Source of the DNA: Balanoglossus misakiensis
Lineage: Eukaryota; Hemichordata
Reading direction: 5' to 3'
Length of the DNA stretch: 64,000 nt
Assembly (NCBI GenBank): GCA_040954595.2
Contig: CM082582.2
Coordinates: 13,454,001-13,518,000 of the forward strand
The translations under genes and the position numbers were made by a program. Positions 26,831 through 39,900 of this stretch are shown here, piece by piece (the first letter of the stretch is position 1; the number at the start of each line of letters is the position of its first letter). A model generated the notes under the pieces. It worked only from the letters and a program-made list of their open reading frames with translations, had not been told where the DNA came from and searched no databases.

Positions 26831-27987
26831 ATGATGTGAGAGGACACAACGCAAACAGACACACATACACACGCACACATACGCACACACACACACACAC
26901 ACACACAAACAAATGTCTATATTCCATGGCTGAGTACTTCAAGTTGTCACATTTTTAAAACTGTGTGAATTTTTGGACTTGCAACAACTGTTTCACAGTG
27001 CCCATGTAAATACAAGGCCATTCGCCAATCAGATATAGCAATGATGGGCAGATGTAACAAAGTGTTTTTCTTTTGTTTGTATTAAACCTATTACATTCCA
27101 TGGAGTTTTGTAAACAAATGTATCACATTTGAAAATTGTAAATATTACGTACCATTCCACAAGAGACTTGTATTTACAGACGACTTCATATATTTTTGAG
27201 TTTTGACAAGACTGAACGATGATTGTATAAAGTAATTGTGAAATCTGTACATATTTTTTTCACAGAAATTATGGTTACAAATCCTTGTTTTCAGTGTATA
27301 CATAAATATTTTTATTGCCATCGAATTAAATATCTCTGAAAACAAACTGAAAAATTGAGTGACTTTTTTTTACAACTCTTGTTTATATCAAGCAAGACAA
27401 GGAATCAGTTTTGAAAATCTGACACTGTCCAGTTTTCACTGTTTCAAAAACATTTTTTATGAGATGTGAATCAACCATTTCATTTTAAAAAATCCATCCC
27501 CAGAGGAAACATTTACCTTTGAAAATTAAACCATGACTATAAAATTCATATCTGGTTAAATATTTTTGGACAAAAATTTCAAAACTATGGTAGATGATAA
27601 ACATACATGTGTATTTAGATTGTTTCAGTAGAATCAGAGATAAAATATATGGTTTGATGAATTTATGAAAGACATTCACAACTACTTTTTGACAACTTGG
27701 GCCGATTGACATCATCTACCTCAAATAGCATTAAAAAACATCACAGCACCAGTTGCATTGGGAATTTTACAGACAAAAAAAAATCATTACCTTATCACTT
27801 CTCAGCATTAAAAAAATCTAGTCTTCTACACCAGCATTGTCTCTATTGTATGACATGTTCCATAAACTTCTGACGTGATAATTCCCATTTCCTACATATT
27901 CCCTGTGCACATATATTTTCAAAAACCATAAATACATTTTATCGAAAATAGACTGTTTCATGTTACCACAGATCTTGGAAGGATTGT
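26831..27987. other. Convergent 3' flanks of the WDR97-like and CUB/LDLa genes
   Basis: About 1.16 kb with no coding support between the plus-strand stop at 26830 and the minus-strand stop at 27988. attaaa at about 27082 could end the WDR97-like transcript. A minus-strand AATAAA (plus tttatt at 27311-27316) could end the receptor transcript, in which case the two 3' UTRs lie close together. Confidence 0.45.
26850..26908. repeat. (AC)n microsatellite
   Basis: Interrupted then pure AC dinucleotide run starting about 20 bases after the WDR97-like stop codon, so it lies in the predicted 3' UTR. Confidence 0.95.
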
Positions 27988-30900
27988 TCAAACTTTACTC
28001 TGGTTGCTGGTAGATGGCACATTGAGATTACGAAATCGATCTGATTTCATCAATAATGCTGGATTGGTTGTCACCAAGGAACTACTGAACCTTTTTTGTC
28101 TTCTGAAATTCCTCAGGATTTCTTCATTTTTTTGTCGTTTACGAGCTGTGAAAGAAAGAGAAGTCACAATAGAGCTGAACCTGAACACAAAAATTCACAG
28201 CAATCAGACCAGTGGTTTCAGAGAAGAAGACAAGAGCTGATAGATAGCGGGTGCCAGACACTGCCAGGCAATCACCCTATCTGATAAGCTCCACATCGCT
28301 GAGAAGCAGAGCTATACATATGTTGAATGAACGACAGTTTACAACCTGGTAATAACAGTCAAACACTTGTACGTCAAATGTGTGTGCTTTTCCAGACAGA
28401 CTGGAGTCTCAGCCACAGTCACTCCACAGACAGATTTACTGTAGCCCCTTTGGCTAATAACAGACGAGACAGAAAAACATTACCATTGACACATACACTG
28501 GACAAAATTAGTGTTAATGTTACTTCAGTCCCCATTCTTTGCCTAGAGTCAAACTTGTATAGTGTAGTAGTATGAAATATAATCTTAAGGAAATAATTAG
28601 TTTTATCCACCTCCTGTCCCCCTAGAAAATTAATTCATTTTTTCAACATGTGTCAGTTATTGTCATTTCAAATATTGATAATATCGGTTCCTTATGAAAT
28701 CAACACCAAGCTTTTGCTCGTTTCTTTTTAGCTTCAACAAAATTGTAATTTCAGAGTCTACAATCCCACATCATCTGGCCTCTGCTATCTACACCTCTCA
28801 ATCTCTACCCTCGTTGACTATAATGAATAAAATTACGTCCAAATTCATCCAATTTCCTACATCCTATAAAAGAGTGTCCCTCAAGACTTGCCATTTTAGA
28901 TGAAATAAGTGTACCCACAAACATGTCTAACAACATGCTAATATAGTTACACTTGGGAGATTATAAGTAAACTAATTACAGGATACAGGTATCTACCACT
29001 GATTTTATTTGGCACATGCCAGAAAATTAAAACTATAGTTTGAACTATAGTATTCAAATAACCTTATTTCAAAGATTTTAGGCTTGAAATTTGCCCTGAT
29101 CAAACTGAATTTACAATCTCTAAATGAGAACAATGAACATGAGGTGCCCAGTTGCCCAATTATGAATGAAGTGCGAACAAGACAACAAATACCTACATTA
29201 AACGCACTTACCCACAGCATAAATTAAAATAAACACTCCCATAACCACTGCAGCTAAAACTAGAGGCAACACAATGGCTGTGACATTAGGTTTCCATTTC
29301 TTGTCATCTACATATAAAAAAAAATAACCGTTAATGATGGAATGATAAATAAATACATATACACAGAATGAATAAACATAAATGCTAACAAACAGAATAA
29401 AGAAGAATTTATGTAAAATCAAAACAACCACCCAAATGGTATGAATATATAAAAAATATGGCAAACAAAAACAGGTAACTATGACAACTTACCACTGGAA
29501 GTATGACACATTGCTGGGGCTTCATCCTCGCCGTACGGACAATCCAGATTCCCATCACAAGTGTATTTTTGTAAAATCATGAAATCATAGGAGGGTGCTT
29601 GACATCGAAACATGGCATGATATCGACTACCCAGGGTGAAACAGACATCTGAAACGAAAGACAATTCTTTTTTTATTTTCTTCAACCAACAATAGGCCAG
29701 TCAATCTTTAAAAAGGGATTGAGCATGAAAAACTCAACAAATACTTTCAGCATAAATATATCTAGTACAGATAAGTATCAATTTCATGCATTCTTAGAAT
29801 GATTAAAAGTTTATTCAGAATCAACCCTCAAGGTATTGACACATGCAGGCTTAACTTGTTCATGGAGGGGTTGATTACATAGGACAATAACTGTATCATG
29901 AACTCACCAATAGTTTCATCCGTACCATCTTTACAATGATTGTAGCCATCACAAAACCACCAATAGTCACGACCGTAGTTTGTGTCATAGGGCGACAGGA
30001 AAGGAGCTATGCAGGTTCCATCGTTACATTGTAAACAGGTTTCATCACTGCTACTGGTGCCATCTATCCAAACATAATAATAATTGCTCAATAACACACT
30101 CAGGAGCATGGTAAAGCAAATTCAGTAGAGTGAACAAAGTCCCTTTAAAGTCAAATACTCACTGCAATATTCATCTCTGGCATTTGTGCAGTCACTGATT
30201 CCATTGCAGAGCTTTGACCGATGAACACACTGCACGGTTGAACACTGGAAATATGAACTGTTCTTACATAGATCTGTATGCATCAACAAAAATAAATTCT
30301 ATTCAAAATTCATGACACATCACAATAACTTCTATCCTAAAAAAGTACACGTTTTTTCAACTGATACTTTTTATTCGGATGTATACATGGCGTATTCTGC
30401 ACTCAGTGAAAATCGACATCATTGTGTTTGACATACACGCTGAGTACTGCTGTCTCTACCCCAGGCAAGTGAAATTTGAAACGTACACACCTTGTTTCCG
30501 TAGCTACGATACAACAAGACAAATCAGACCCCGCTTGGTTGAACTCAGTAATTGAGGAGGAGAGGTGAGATCAAGACAAACTCCCGTCTTAACTCGCTTG
30601 CGGCAAATCACACTCAGCTACACATAGGGTTCTTTCAAACTAACATACTACTCAATAAAATGATTCAGAATAATAGCCTCAAAGAAGTAGCCTGAGGCTA
30701 ACAGTGTAGTGAATCATCTCTGTAGTGTTTGCTGATAATATTGTTGTGTTTTTAGGATTTTGTACGTCTGCCACAGATGAGAAATAAAAGTTTATTTTAA
30801 AAAGTGGAAATAAAGCATTGAATAATACAAGAAATCAATGGTTTAATTCAATGTCTGTCGGCCTCTTTCTCTCTCTCTGTAGATCTGTGTGTATGTGTGT

Positions 30901-33900
30901 GCGTCGACACACACAATTTTGTCACATTTCAAAGAGTCCCATTAGAGCAATGCTAAATTAGCCTGCTTATCAGAATATAACATCCAACAGGTTTTGCAAA
31001 TTGTCACCGGCTATTAGACTCAGTGATGCACAGCTTATTTCTGTTTTGAATGAAACCTGAGGCTGTGAACTTGATGATCTTTGCGTAGGGGGTTCCTCTA
31101 TTTGATTGCAATGCTTGGAAAACCAATGTGTGTGCCAGCTTATTATTGAACTGTAAAATAGTTTAAGGTTACAAGAGACATTACACTCTACATATAAACC
31201 CCTAGACTATTTAAAGTCCAGGAAATCAGTTCATTTTAACCCATTCTCAGATTTCATGAAATTATTCAACGTTCGATCTTCACATCCACTTGAAGTCTAC
31301 CATGACTGCATGGTATAATGACAGAAATTATCTGCTCACATTTCAATCTCACATCATTAACGTTTCTCTTTGAATTGCGGATCTGCCTAGTAACTGTTGC
31401 CACAACAAAGAGAAACTGAGCAATGATTGATTTTGTTGATTTTTCCTACCTGGTTGCAAGACTTGAAACTCTGCTTGAAACCCTGTGAAGGATCTTGAAA
31501 TGTCACTCTTGAATTGGACCCACAGATAACTGCCGCGGGAGACAATCTCAAATGGTGCTTCATTCCCACAGTGTTTGGATGACGTCGCGCTGCTGAAGTC
31601 GATCCGGTAGACGTCATTCCCAACGTGGAGGTAATCGTCTTCACAAAACCTGGACTCCTCAATGTGATATTCCGAATTGAAACTTAGCCGGATGTGGCTG
31701 CCCTGTGGGCCTGTGATCGTCCACAGGCAGTTGGAGTTCTCCGGGTATAGAGCTGGGAAGTTAGGTGACTGGATCATGCCAGATTGGCCAACGTCTGCCC
31801 ATATGTGTTGTTGGCACTTTGCCATTGCTGGAAAATAAAAAAAAGACACTTAAAATGCACTTCTAAAGCACTTGACTTTTTGGCATTTACCTGATAATAA
31901 TTTACATTCAAATTGAAATTCTCCATTAAAATATATTGGAAAACAATTTATTTTAAATCGTATTCAAAACTTACAAGGGCGGTCGATAATTTCATATCTG
32001 ATGTGGAATGCTACTGTTTCATTCAGCTCATTCCCCCTGTCTGTAGATGCCACATCCATGTTGCCACCAGGTGTAAATCTGTAGACGATATTCACATGGT
32101 TTGAAGGAAGTACAACAGGATCAACCATTGGATTACCACATATTAACTCAGGCAGCTTTTCACCATATGGCAATTCAACTTTTGCGGTGATTTTAATGTA
32201 CGAGTCCATGCATCCAAAACTTGGCTTTATACTGATTTGAACAAAGTGCAATCTGTAAAAGAAATAAAATAAAAGAATTGTCATATAACTAATCAATACA
32301 TACTTGAGCTGTTCCTATATACAACAATTTATTATCGCTGTGGTCAGCAACCCCAAGGCTCTTATTAACATCACTCAACTCCCCCAAGAATGTACACAGC
32401 AAGCGTCTAAAGCCACGGGCAAATCACAGCTAAACTAACATGATACATGTTTATAGCTCTGCTATTAGGCAGTTCACTCATCACTCTTATTTGAAGTCAA
32501 GTGTCTTCCTAAAGGGTCGATCTGGCATCATAGAAGTGCCAAGTGACTCAAAAGTTCTATAGTTTCCTGTCTCCCTTCTCAAGTCTCAGAACAAATTTCT
32601 TCACAGTTTTACGGCAGTATTTCACACAAGGTGCAGTCGTTTCTACCATAAGGAAAATTCACCGAATCCTGAAAAATCAAATCTGGCAAATCACAGAACA
32701 ACTGCTTACTTGATGACTTTACTCTCTGCAACGGATATACTGTAGTGACATTCAAATTCTGATGAAATATTGTGAGAAGTTCCGGGGTCAATCCTGGATT
32801 GTGGAACAATAATATCACCAGTCATGATAGCATCTGTTAAATTAACCAATATTCTTCTACCACAGTCTGGAAAAACAATCAGGAAAAATATGAATTTTGA
32901 TTTGTACCATATACCCAAAGCCAAGCCTCGCAGCACATAATATATCACATGCTTCATAAATGTAGTGCCGTTACATTTATCCAAAACTTCTGAAAGTTTG
33001 GTAAACTTGCAAATGCAACATACGGACATCATTCCTTCTTTGACGTGACAAGGAATTCTGATAACAAACAACACACTGTTCACATATTTATGGTTCATGA
33101 TCACTTGCTGTATTTCTTTTTTTCTGAAAGTGTATTCCACTAAGTTGTCGCATGGGCAGAACAAAGAAAACCTCTCGGCTAGCAGAACATACTTTCAGTT
33201 TATTCTTGAAAAACAGCCTTGAATAATTCTCTGCAAACGCCGAAACATGCCTACTGAAACTTCAGTTTGCCGAGTTACCATGGTAACATTGATTGGGCAA
33301 AGCATGCTTTATTATACATGCACCATGAAGGTGACTATTTTCAAACTCTGTGCAGATTGCATTTATGCAGAGCATGCACATTTATCCACTTTAGAATTTC
33401 TTGCAACAGTTCATGTTTCACTGGTTCTCAGCCCAACACATCAATTTGCATGACTGACCTAATTCTGATAAAACTGAGATTTAAGCTTAACTGCATAATA
33501 CAAAAACTCAATGTCATACTCACCATTTCCATTTGTGGGTATGGTTGGTGTGCTGGTAACAGTTTGACTACATAGAGTGAATAGAATTTCTGCAAGAGAG
33601 CAAAAATTCACAAAAATCACCTCTATGCAAAACAACACATGTCATAACAGGCAGTTGTTACAACTACAATCAGGTTGATGTTAAACTGTCTCCACTAAGA
33701 AAGCTCTTAAGCAAGACACATCAATCAATGATCCAATTGACAAATCTGACACAGAGAAAAGAATGAGTAGGCTGGAGAATATTTGAGCCAACTTTGCACG
33801 AGTCTCCTTCAAATTTAAACAACGTGTCAACATCAACACCAGTTCCTGCATTTGTATTCATGTCCATATCGTTTAAATCCTTTCTCTCAATCTTCCATTA

Positions 33901-36900
33901 GCCCTTTTCATGTCGTGATCCTGTGTGTAACTGATCTGAGTTCCTGAACAACACAACATGTGCATTTCATCACGATGACTTTCTGAGTTTAACAGTTAAA
34001 CCTGACTCTAAATTTATTCCATGTTAGCAAACAGAAAATGGCAACATTTGATACCCCCCCCCCTCTCTCTCTCTCTCCCTCCCTCCCCTTGTCCCCTCGA
34101 GCTATCTTTTTCAGAAATTCACTGCATCAAGAGATCTTGATGGTGAGAATGGTACACATGTATATACTTTTGAGATTTCCCCAGCATCTTGGCTGCACTA
34201 ACAATCCTTCATAGGCTTTTAGCATGTAGCTTACAGCTGCTACTACAGAAGGAGAAGTTTATACCCTTCTCACTTCATGTCAATGCATGAAAACATCAGC
34301 GCTAAACCAGAGACAGAAAACATTCCAATTTACTGGGTTTTTTTTCTTGAGAACATCTGGAGACCACTTTAAGTGCTTTGACCAGATTGTGAAATGAGCA
34401 AACAGCTAAAATTGTGCTATCAGAAAAAAGGGATGTTATCTCTTCCAGTCGTAGTGGTTCACTTGGGTTTTTATAGACTTTTCAGTAACAAGTAATGATA
34501 TGGGCAGAGCTGTCTTCATATCTTTAATATGTTGCATTATATGCCTTGGAAAGTGAGTCACACACATCCATGATCGATATACATAGGATTAGGAAAAGTT
34601 TGGTAAACTCTGGATTGTACAGGCATTAACATTTTATACGGAATCACTTTTAAACATATAGATGGTTCCAAGAATTTGCAAGCAATCCGGGTCAATCAGG
34701 GTTAGTCGAGTTCAAGGCTGGTTGGCTAATTTGTCCATAATCTAGGACCCTGGTAAATGCAAACTCAATAAATTTCCTGCAGTGTTTGAAATATCTTGAC
34801 AATGAAAAACAGATCAATGAAATACTGGAATCCTTACGCATGACAGAACTCCGTGTTCCCATGGTGTATAAAAGGTATACAGTCACCTATGCAAATTTAG
34901 CCACAGTTGCCATGGAAAGTGAGATCTAGCCAATCACAAATTTTCTATGGGCAGTCAGCCACCTGAAAACGATTGGGTATTCAAAGACTTATACAATAAA
35001 TAGTTCTCAGTTGTAATGTAGACTTTACTTGACTCAAAAGGTAACCATGCAAAATGCATCATTTCATTTTGAAAGCATTTTCAGAGAATAGTAAATTCTG
35101 AAGGATAGGACACAACTTGGTTGTTTGGAGTTGGCAATGTTCTGACTGCACACCACTGCATGTAAGTTTCATTGTTACCTCATTTCAATCCGATCTGACA
35201 CCTGGGTCAACTAATTCCTTGTTATGATGTAATATCTCACTGGATTAAACAGATATGGATTTGTGGAAATTTGATTATAGAGTTACGGTTGCCCATGGCA
35301 ATATCACCATGTAATTACTTAATGTAGATTTGTATGACAGGAATCTTTCAGCCTAAGGCTCAAAGAATGAAGTGTTTATTTAATAAACCTGTTGTCAACC
35401 TGTCAATTTTAAATGTATTAATAATTATAACATTTCATTTTATGCCTGATGTTCAAACCGCTTCAAACCTGTTTGTTAAACCATGGATACTTGGCAATGC
35501 AGGTAGACTGAGCATAGCATCTAGTGAGAACCAGTTACAATTTAGAAACCCTATAACAGCAAAACGAATCATGGACTCCGAAAAGAACTAGATCTTCCTT
35601 AAAGTGCAGACCCCGGCATTAAAAGGTCAACTCCTGTGACACCAGAATGAATCAACACAATCTAGTTTTTTTGTAGTGTTCACGCAAGTGTTAATTCACA
35701 CCATGTTATCCTTTAAAGCTTTATTCACAGATCTGTTGGATGCAGCTGATAATAGTCGAAATGTCACAACCCTGCATGTGTTGAATACACTCCACAGGTT
35801 ACCACATCAATCTCTGTACATTAAAATGTTTCTTTGGAATGTCTTTAGGAAAACTTTAATGTACTTTGCTTTTCATCTGCCATTTTGCTGTTGAAAGACC
35901 AAAGTCAAGTGCAGAATGATCAGCACATGAAGTAGAACATGTCTGTCCAAATAGCCAAGCTTTTCTGATATAAACGCTGAAGAGATACCTATGGTGCATC
36001 AACCTTACAGAACAAGAGCTTTTTTACAAAATATGAAAAAACAATGACCAGTAATTGAGGTAGATAGCTCATGTATCAAATACAGTTTGTAAAGATAATT
36101 AATGGGCCAATTTACTTTGGAAATGACTTTAGGTTTTCAGGATTCTGTATTAGTTACCATGGAAACATTGTGATGTCCCAGTAGGTACAAGTTCGAAAAG
36201 ACAATCTCACCCACAAAAACTAATTGTCAGTAATTGTAATGACAGGAAATTGTTTCTCACTGCAAACAAAAGCCACATTTCTTACTTTGTAGATATTTCA
36301 TCAGTGTTTGGTGGCAAAAGTAGACTGGTTGCCAAAGGAACAATGCTAGTTTCCTTGGAAACGTAGAAAGTTAATTGTGACAAACAGTCCTGGTATATGA
36401 TTATTGTATTGTAAGACTGCCATATATCTTTGCTACTCTCATGTAATAGTTTGGGAATAAACTTATAGTGGCAATACATTCTGCATATTGAATAAAAAAA
36501 CAAGAGAATTCTGGATGGGAAATTCAGTACAAATACATAGCTACATGTATGACAGGGTCTACAAGGAGTGCTGAATTGAATTTCTCATCCATTTCTCAGT
36601 TTTAAAAAGAAAAGCTTTTGTAGTAAGTTTCCCAACTGTGAAAATGTGGCAATGCAGACATTGTACTCTTCTAGATTGCAACGTCACCAGTGATAAAAAA
36701 TGCTAAACACAGAAACAACTATGATGATGTGTTCAGAGTTGCTTTGAAATGATGGCTTTTACACACTTTGTCTTCAAAACTCCAAACTGATGTTCTGGTG
36801 TGCTCAGCCAAATACACAAAAACATCCTGTTTTCGACAGAACAAACCTTGACAGGATCAAAGACAGGATCAAATTTTTTAGAGAAAAAAAAGTTAAATTT

Positions 36901-36971
36901 TTCATCAGTATAAAGTATAAGCAATATATAAAATACTCACCAAGCCAAACAATTAGCAGACAGAACATCAT
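27988..36971 (-). CDS. Single-pass receptor-like protein: two CUB-type modules, three LDLa-type modules, TM, short basic tail
   Basis: Ten exons in reading order: 36941-36971, 33524-33589, 32710-32866, 31975-32252, 31450-31827, 30163-30273, 29908-30063, 29493-29648, 29212-29307, 27988-28145. They sum to 1587 nt, 528 aa plus TGA, with consistent phases. Residues 1-20 (MMFCLLIVWLEILFTLCSQT) form a signal peptide split across exons 1 and 2. Residues 33-177 are a divergent CUB-like module with DCGRR, ELICG and IRYEI. Residues 178-303 are a clear CUB (SPNFPALYPENSNCLW, CEDDYLHV, FTGFQAEF). Exon 6 (304-340) is a classic LDLa module ending CNGISDCTNARDEYC. Exons 7 and 8 carry looser LDLa-like modules (FCDGYNHCKDGTDE; TCDGNLDCPYGEDE). 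The TM helix is about 453-475; a 52-residue basic tail (ARKRQK...) follows. CUB-CUB-LDLa-TM resembles NETO-type auxiliary receptors but has extra LDLa modules; ligand unknown. Confidence 0.88.
28208..28312 (+). repeat. Dispersed repeat copy A (SINE-like)
   Basis: About 105 bp running from ccagtggtttcagagaag to gctgagaagcagagct aligns along its length, by eye at roughly 70% identity, with 61390-61497. It lies in the last intron of the CUB/LDLa gene. No A-box/B-box promoter or tail was recognised, so class is uncertain. Confidence 0.6.
33590..36940 (-). other. First intron of the CUB/LDLa gene
   Basis: About 3.35 kb separating the two halves of the signal peptide. It includes a C9 run followed by a CT-rich stretch near 34056-34090. 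Nothing coding is supported on either strand. Confidence 0.75.
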
Positions 36972-39900
36972 TTACACTGTGACAAAAAACATCATCCAGA
37001 TTCAACATGTACAAGCATCTATCTGCAACAGACGGGAGAGGAAAGTGTCATCAGCATCAGAAACTTGGTAGCCGTGGTAACCGGAGGAATCACCACCCTC
37101 AAAGTTTGATGCATATTCATAGATGGTAATCTTCATTTCCCTGGGATGATAATGTTCATTGACTGAAGGCTGCTCATGATGAAAGTGGTTCCTGTAGAAA
37201 ACAATGCTCGGCCCTCAAGAGTGCGAATATACAGCAGACCAGACGATAATTTCCTGCTTTGCTCAGATGCCTATCCCTAACAAGCGTTTTTTCATCACTC
37301 ACTCAGTCACTGGACTTGACCATTTCTATAGAGGTACGAGTAGGTCTCAGCTACTGCAAGGTGTCAGGTTCAACTATTTCAAATACAGCGTTTTTTAATT
37401 TACCAGTAGCCTGATTTTAGAGGGATCTATAATTATCTTAAATGAGGTATAAACATTAATTTGCTCAAAAAAAAGAACTCTCTTAATAAAGATAAATCCA
37501 AGTTTCATGGAACTTGACATGAAATGGATTAGTAACCATGGAAACTAATGCAGAAATGGTTGTACTAATGACTGATATACAACATCAGAAATTTCAGAAA
37601 ATCTGTGATAATGAATTAATTTTCCAAATTGATGTATTATTTGTGGCAAGAGCCCTTCCACCTATTATCGCATGGCAAAGGTTCTGTTCAGCATGATCAT
37701 AGTACGAAATTATCTGATTTTCGCTCTTCTTATGTCAACATGTCTTATCAACTTTGGAGATTTTCAGCATTTCATATAGTAACATAAATGCACATAATTT
37801 ACATAAATTTAGGATTCTGCCTGAGCATTTTTGTCTAAGTAAAACCACATCTGTTGTACAGACATACCCAATCTGTCTGTTTCTATGCCAACAGTAAAGC
37901 TCAATTTCCTTCTGCATATAAAATACTTTCAAGAAGTGTTCCTTGATCAGGCTCAGTTAATCTGTTTAATAAGTTTGGTTTCTTGTGTGGTTTCTTCTTG
38001 TATTCAGTGTAACAAACCATTTTTGATACATCCTGAATTCTTTTGTGATTTGTTTGGACTCTGATTGGCATCAGTTTCACTTCCCCTTGTCTTCTGTCAT
38101 TCTAAATTGAATCTGGCCGAGTTTCACCATCACTTCTCAATTTAAATATTCTGATACACGGTTAGATGTCATGTTACATGTGCATTGACATTTCATACAT
38201 CAAGTATTTTCCCCAGAAAAATAACAGCAAAGGCCAAACTGGAGACTTTTAGAGTAATTTTACAGAGCTGATATCATGTGAAGGAGAGTCAGCTGTTTAA
38301 GTCACATATTAAACGTGTTGTTTCATCAAATCCATCGAGTCTTGAGTATATACATCTAAAGTACTGGGAACTCTTCAAATATCAGGGAAAATAAAAATCA
38401 ATTTAAAAAAAGGCCTGAAGATTGAATGAATATCGTTTTCAAAATTTGTCAACTGGAATCATCCGTACCACAGGGACTAAAAAATCCAAACAGATCCTAC
38501 CACCTACTAGACAACATTATCATATTTGTTATAGTGATAGTGACGCAAATTTTAGATGTTAAATTAATAATTTGTTTTCAAACTCACAAAGCGATACACA
38601 CAAAAATGGCTTTGAATGCTAGGATTACCAGCAAAGATGACTGGCACATCAAAAGAATACCATATTGTCAGAAGGCCTACAGAAACTCGTGTTTGAATGA
38701 ATGTATAGATCCCTAATTCCTCATAAAACCTGTTAATTCCATCTACATTGAAGGCAGGTATTCATTTTTGTACACAAAACCTGAATAGATCCCAGGTGAG
38801 GCCGGTAACCGTCAGCAACCGTACGCCCTGAAGGCATAAACGTGGCCACTGAAAGCTGCTGGAACATTCTTTGTTTACAGCCCCGGGGGGAAAATGCTCG
38901 ATATTGTGATGTGTTACCTACTTGTAATGTAGCTATCTGTCTTTGAAATCTTTCTCTTCCTACTGTATAAAAAAATCAAAGCAAGTCAGTGAATACTTCA
39001 AACTGAGCTGAGATTTCTGTTATAACCTTCTATGTACTGCTATATACACTTGATGGAGAAACTGTCAACAAATATACACCAGATCCCAAGCATTTTTGTT
39101 TCTTTCCACAGAAACCTGATCATCAGGTATCACACCTCATCTAACACAGCCAGTTCAGTCTTTTTTCGATTGTGTATAGATAGGCAATCTCTCTTCTTTC
39201 AAAACTCTCCGAGCTTTCAATAAAACCACCTGAAACTGAGAGTTTCAGTAACAAGTGTCACGAAAAATCGGTTCAGTTCTCTGATGCTCGGTTAAAAATT
39301 TTGCCGCTACTTTTGAAGATATGAGCAGGTATAAATAAATGTCAAAGATATCTTTATCATCTTGTCTTCATGTAACAGGAAATTTCTACCAAAATACAAC
39401 ATACCTCTTGTTCATGTGATATCGTTAATTATTATAAAATTACAAATATTATTGGCTTATTATTAATAATCTGCCAATTATCAAAAGCCACGATTTTCAT
39501 CTTGCTTAATTCAGTTCATTGTGAATTATAATCACAAGGTTTTGTATCGGGGTCAATATCCAGGAACCAGAGAGGAATGAATATTTGAAACTTTCATGAC
39601 ACAAATCACGAAAACAGTTGAATACCCTGGATCATGAAGCACTAACGCTACGCATATCAATCATCTGTTTGTCACGCACACAGATCACCAAAGGCTTTTT
39701 AAAGATATCCTAACACTTAGTCCCAGGCAAGTTAAATTGCCCAGAAATATTCTCATGAAGACTTCCAGGACCTATTTCCTGTTAAAAATGGAATTCCTAC
39801 AAATCGCTTGTTTCTGTGTTTTACAAGTATCATGTTTGGATGGATAAATTTGACAAAAGTATTACGAGTGCCTTAATTGTCAGCTTTATTTCTACCTTCA

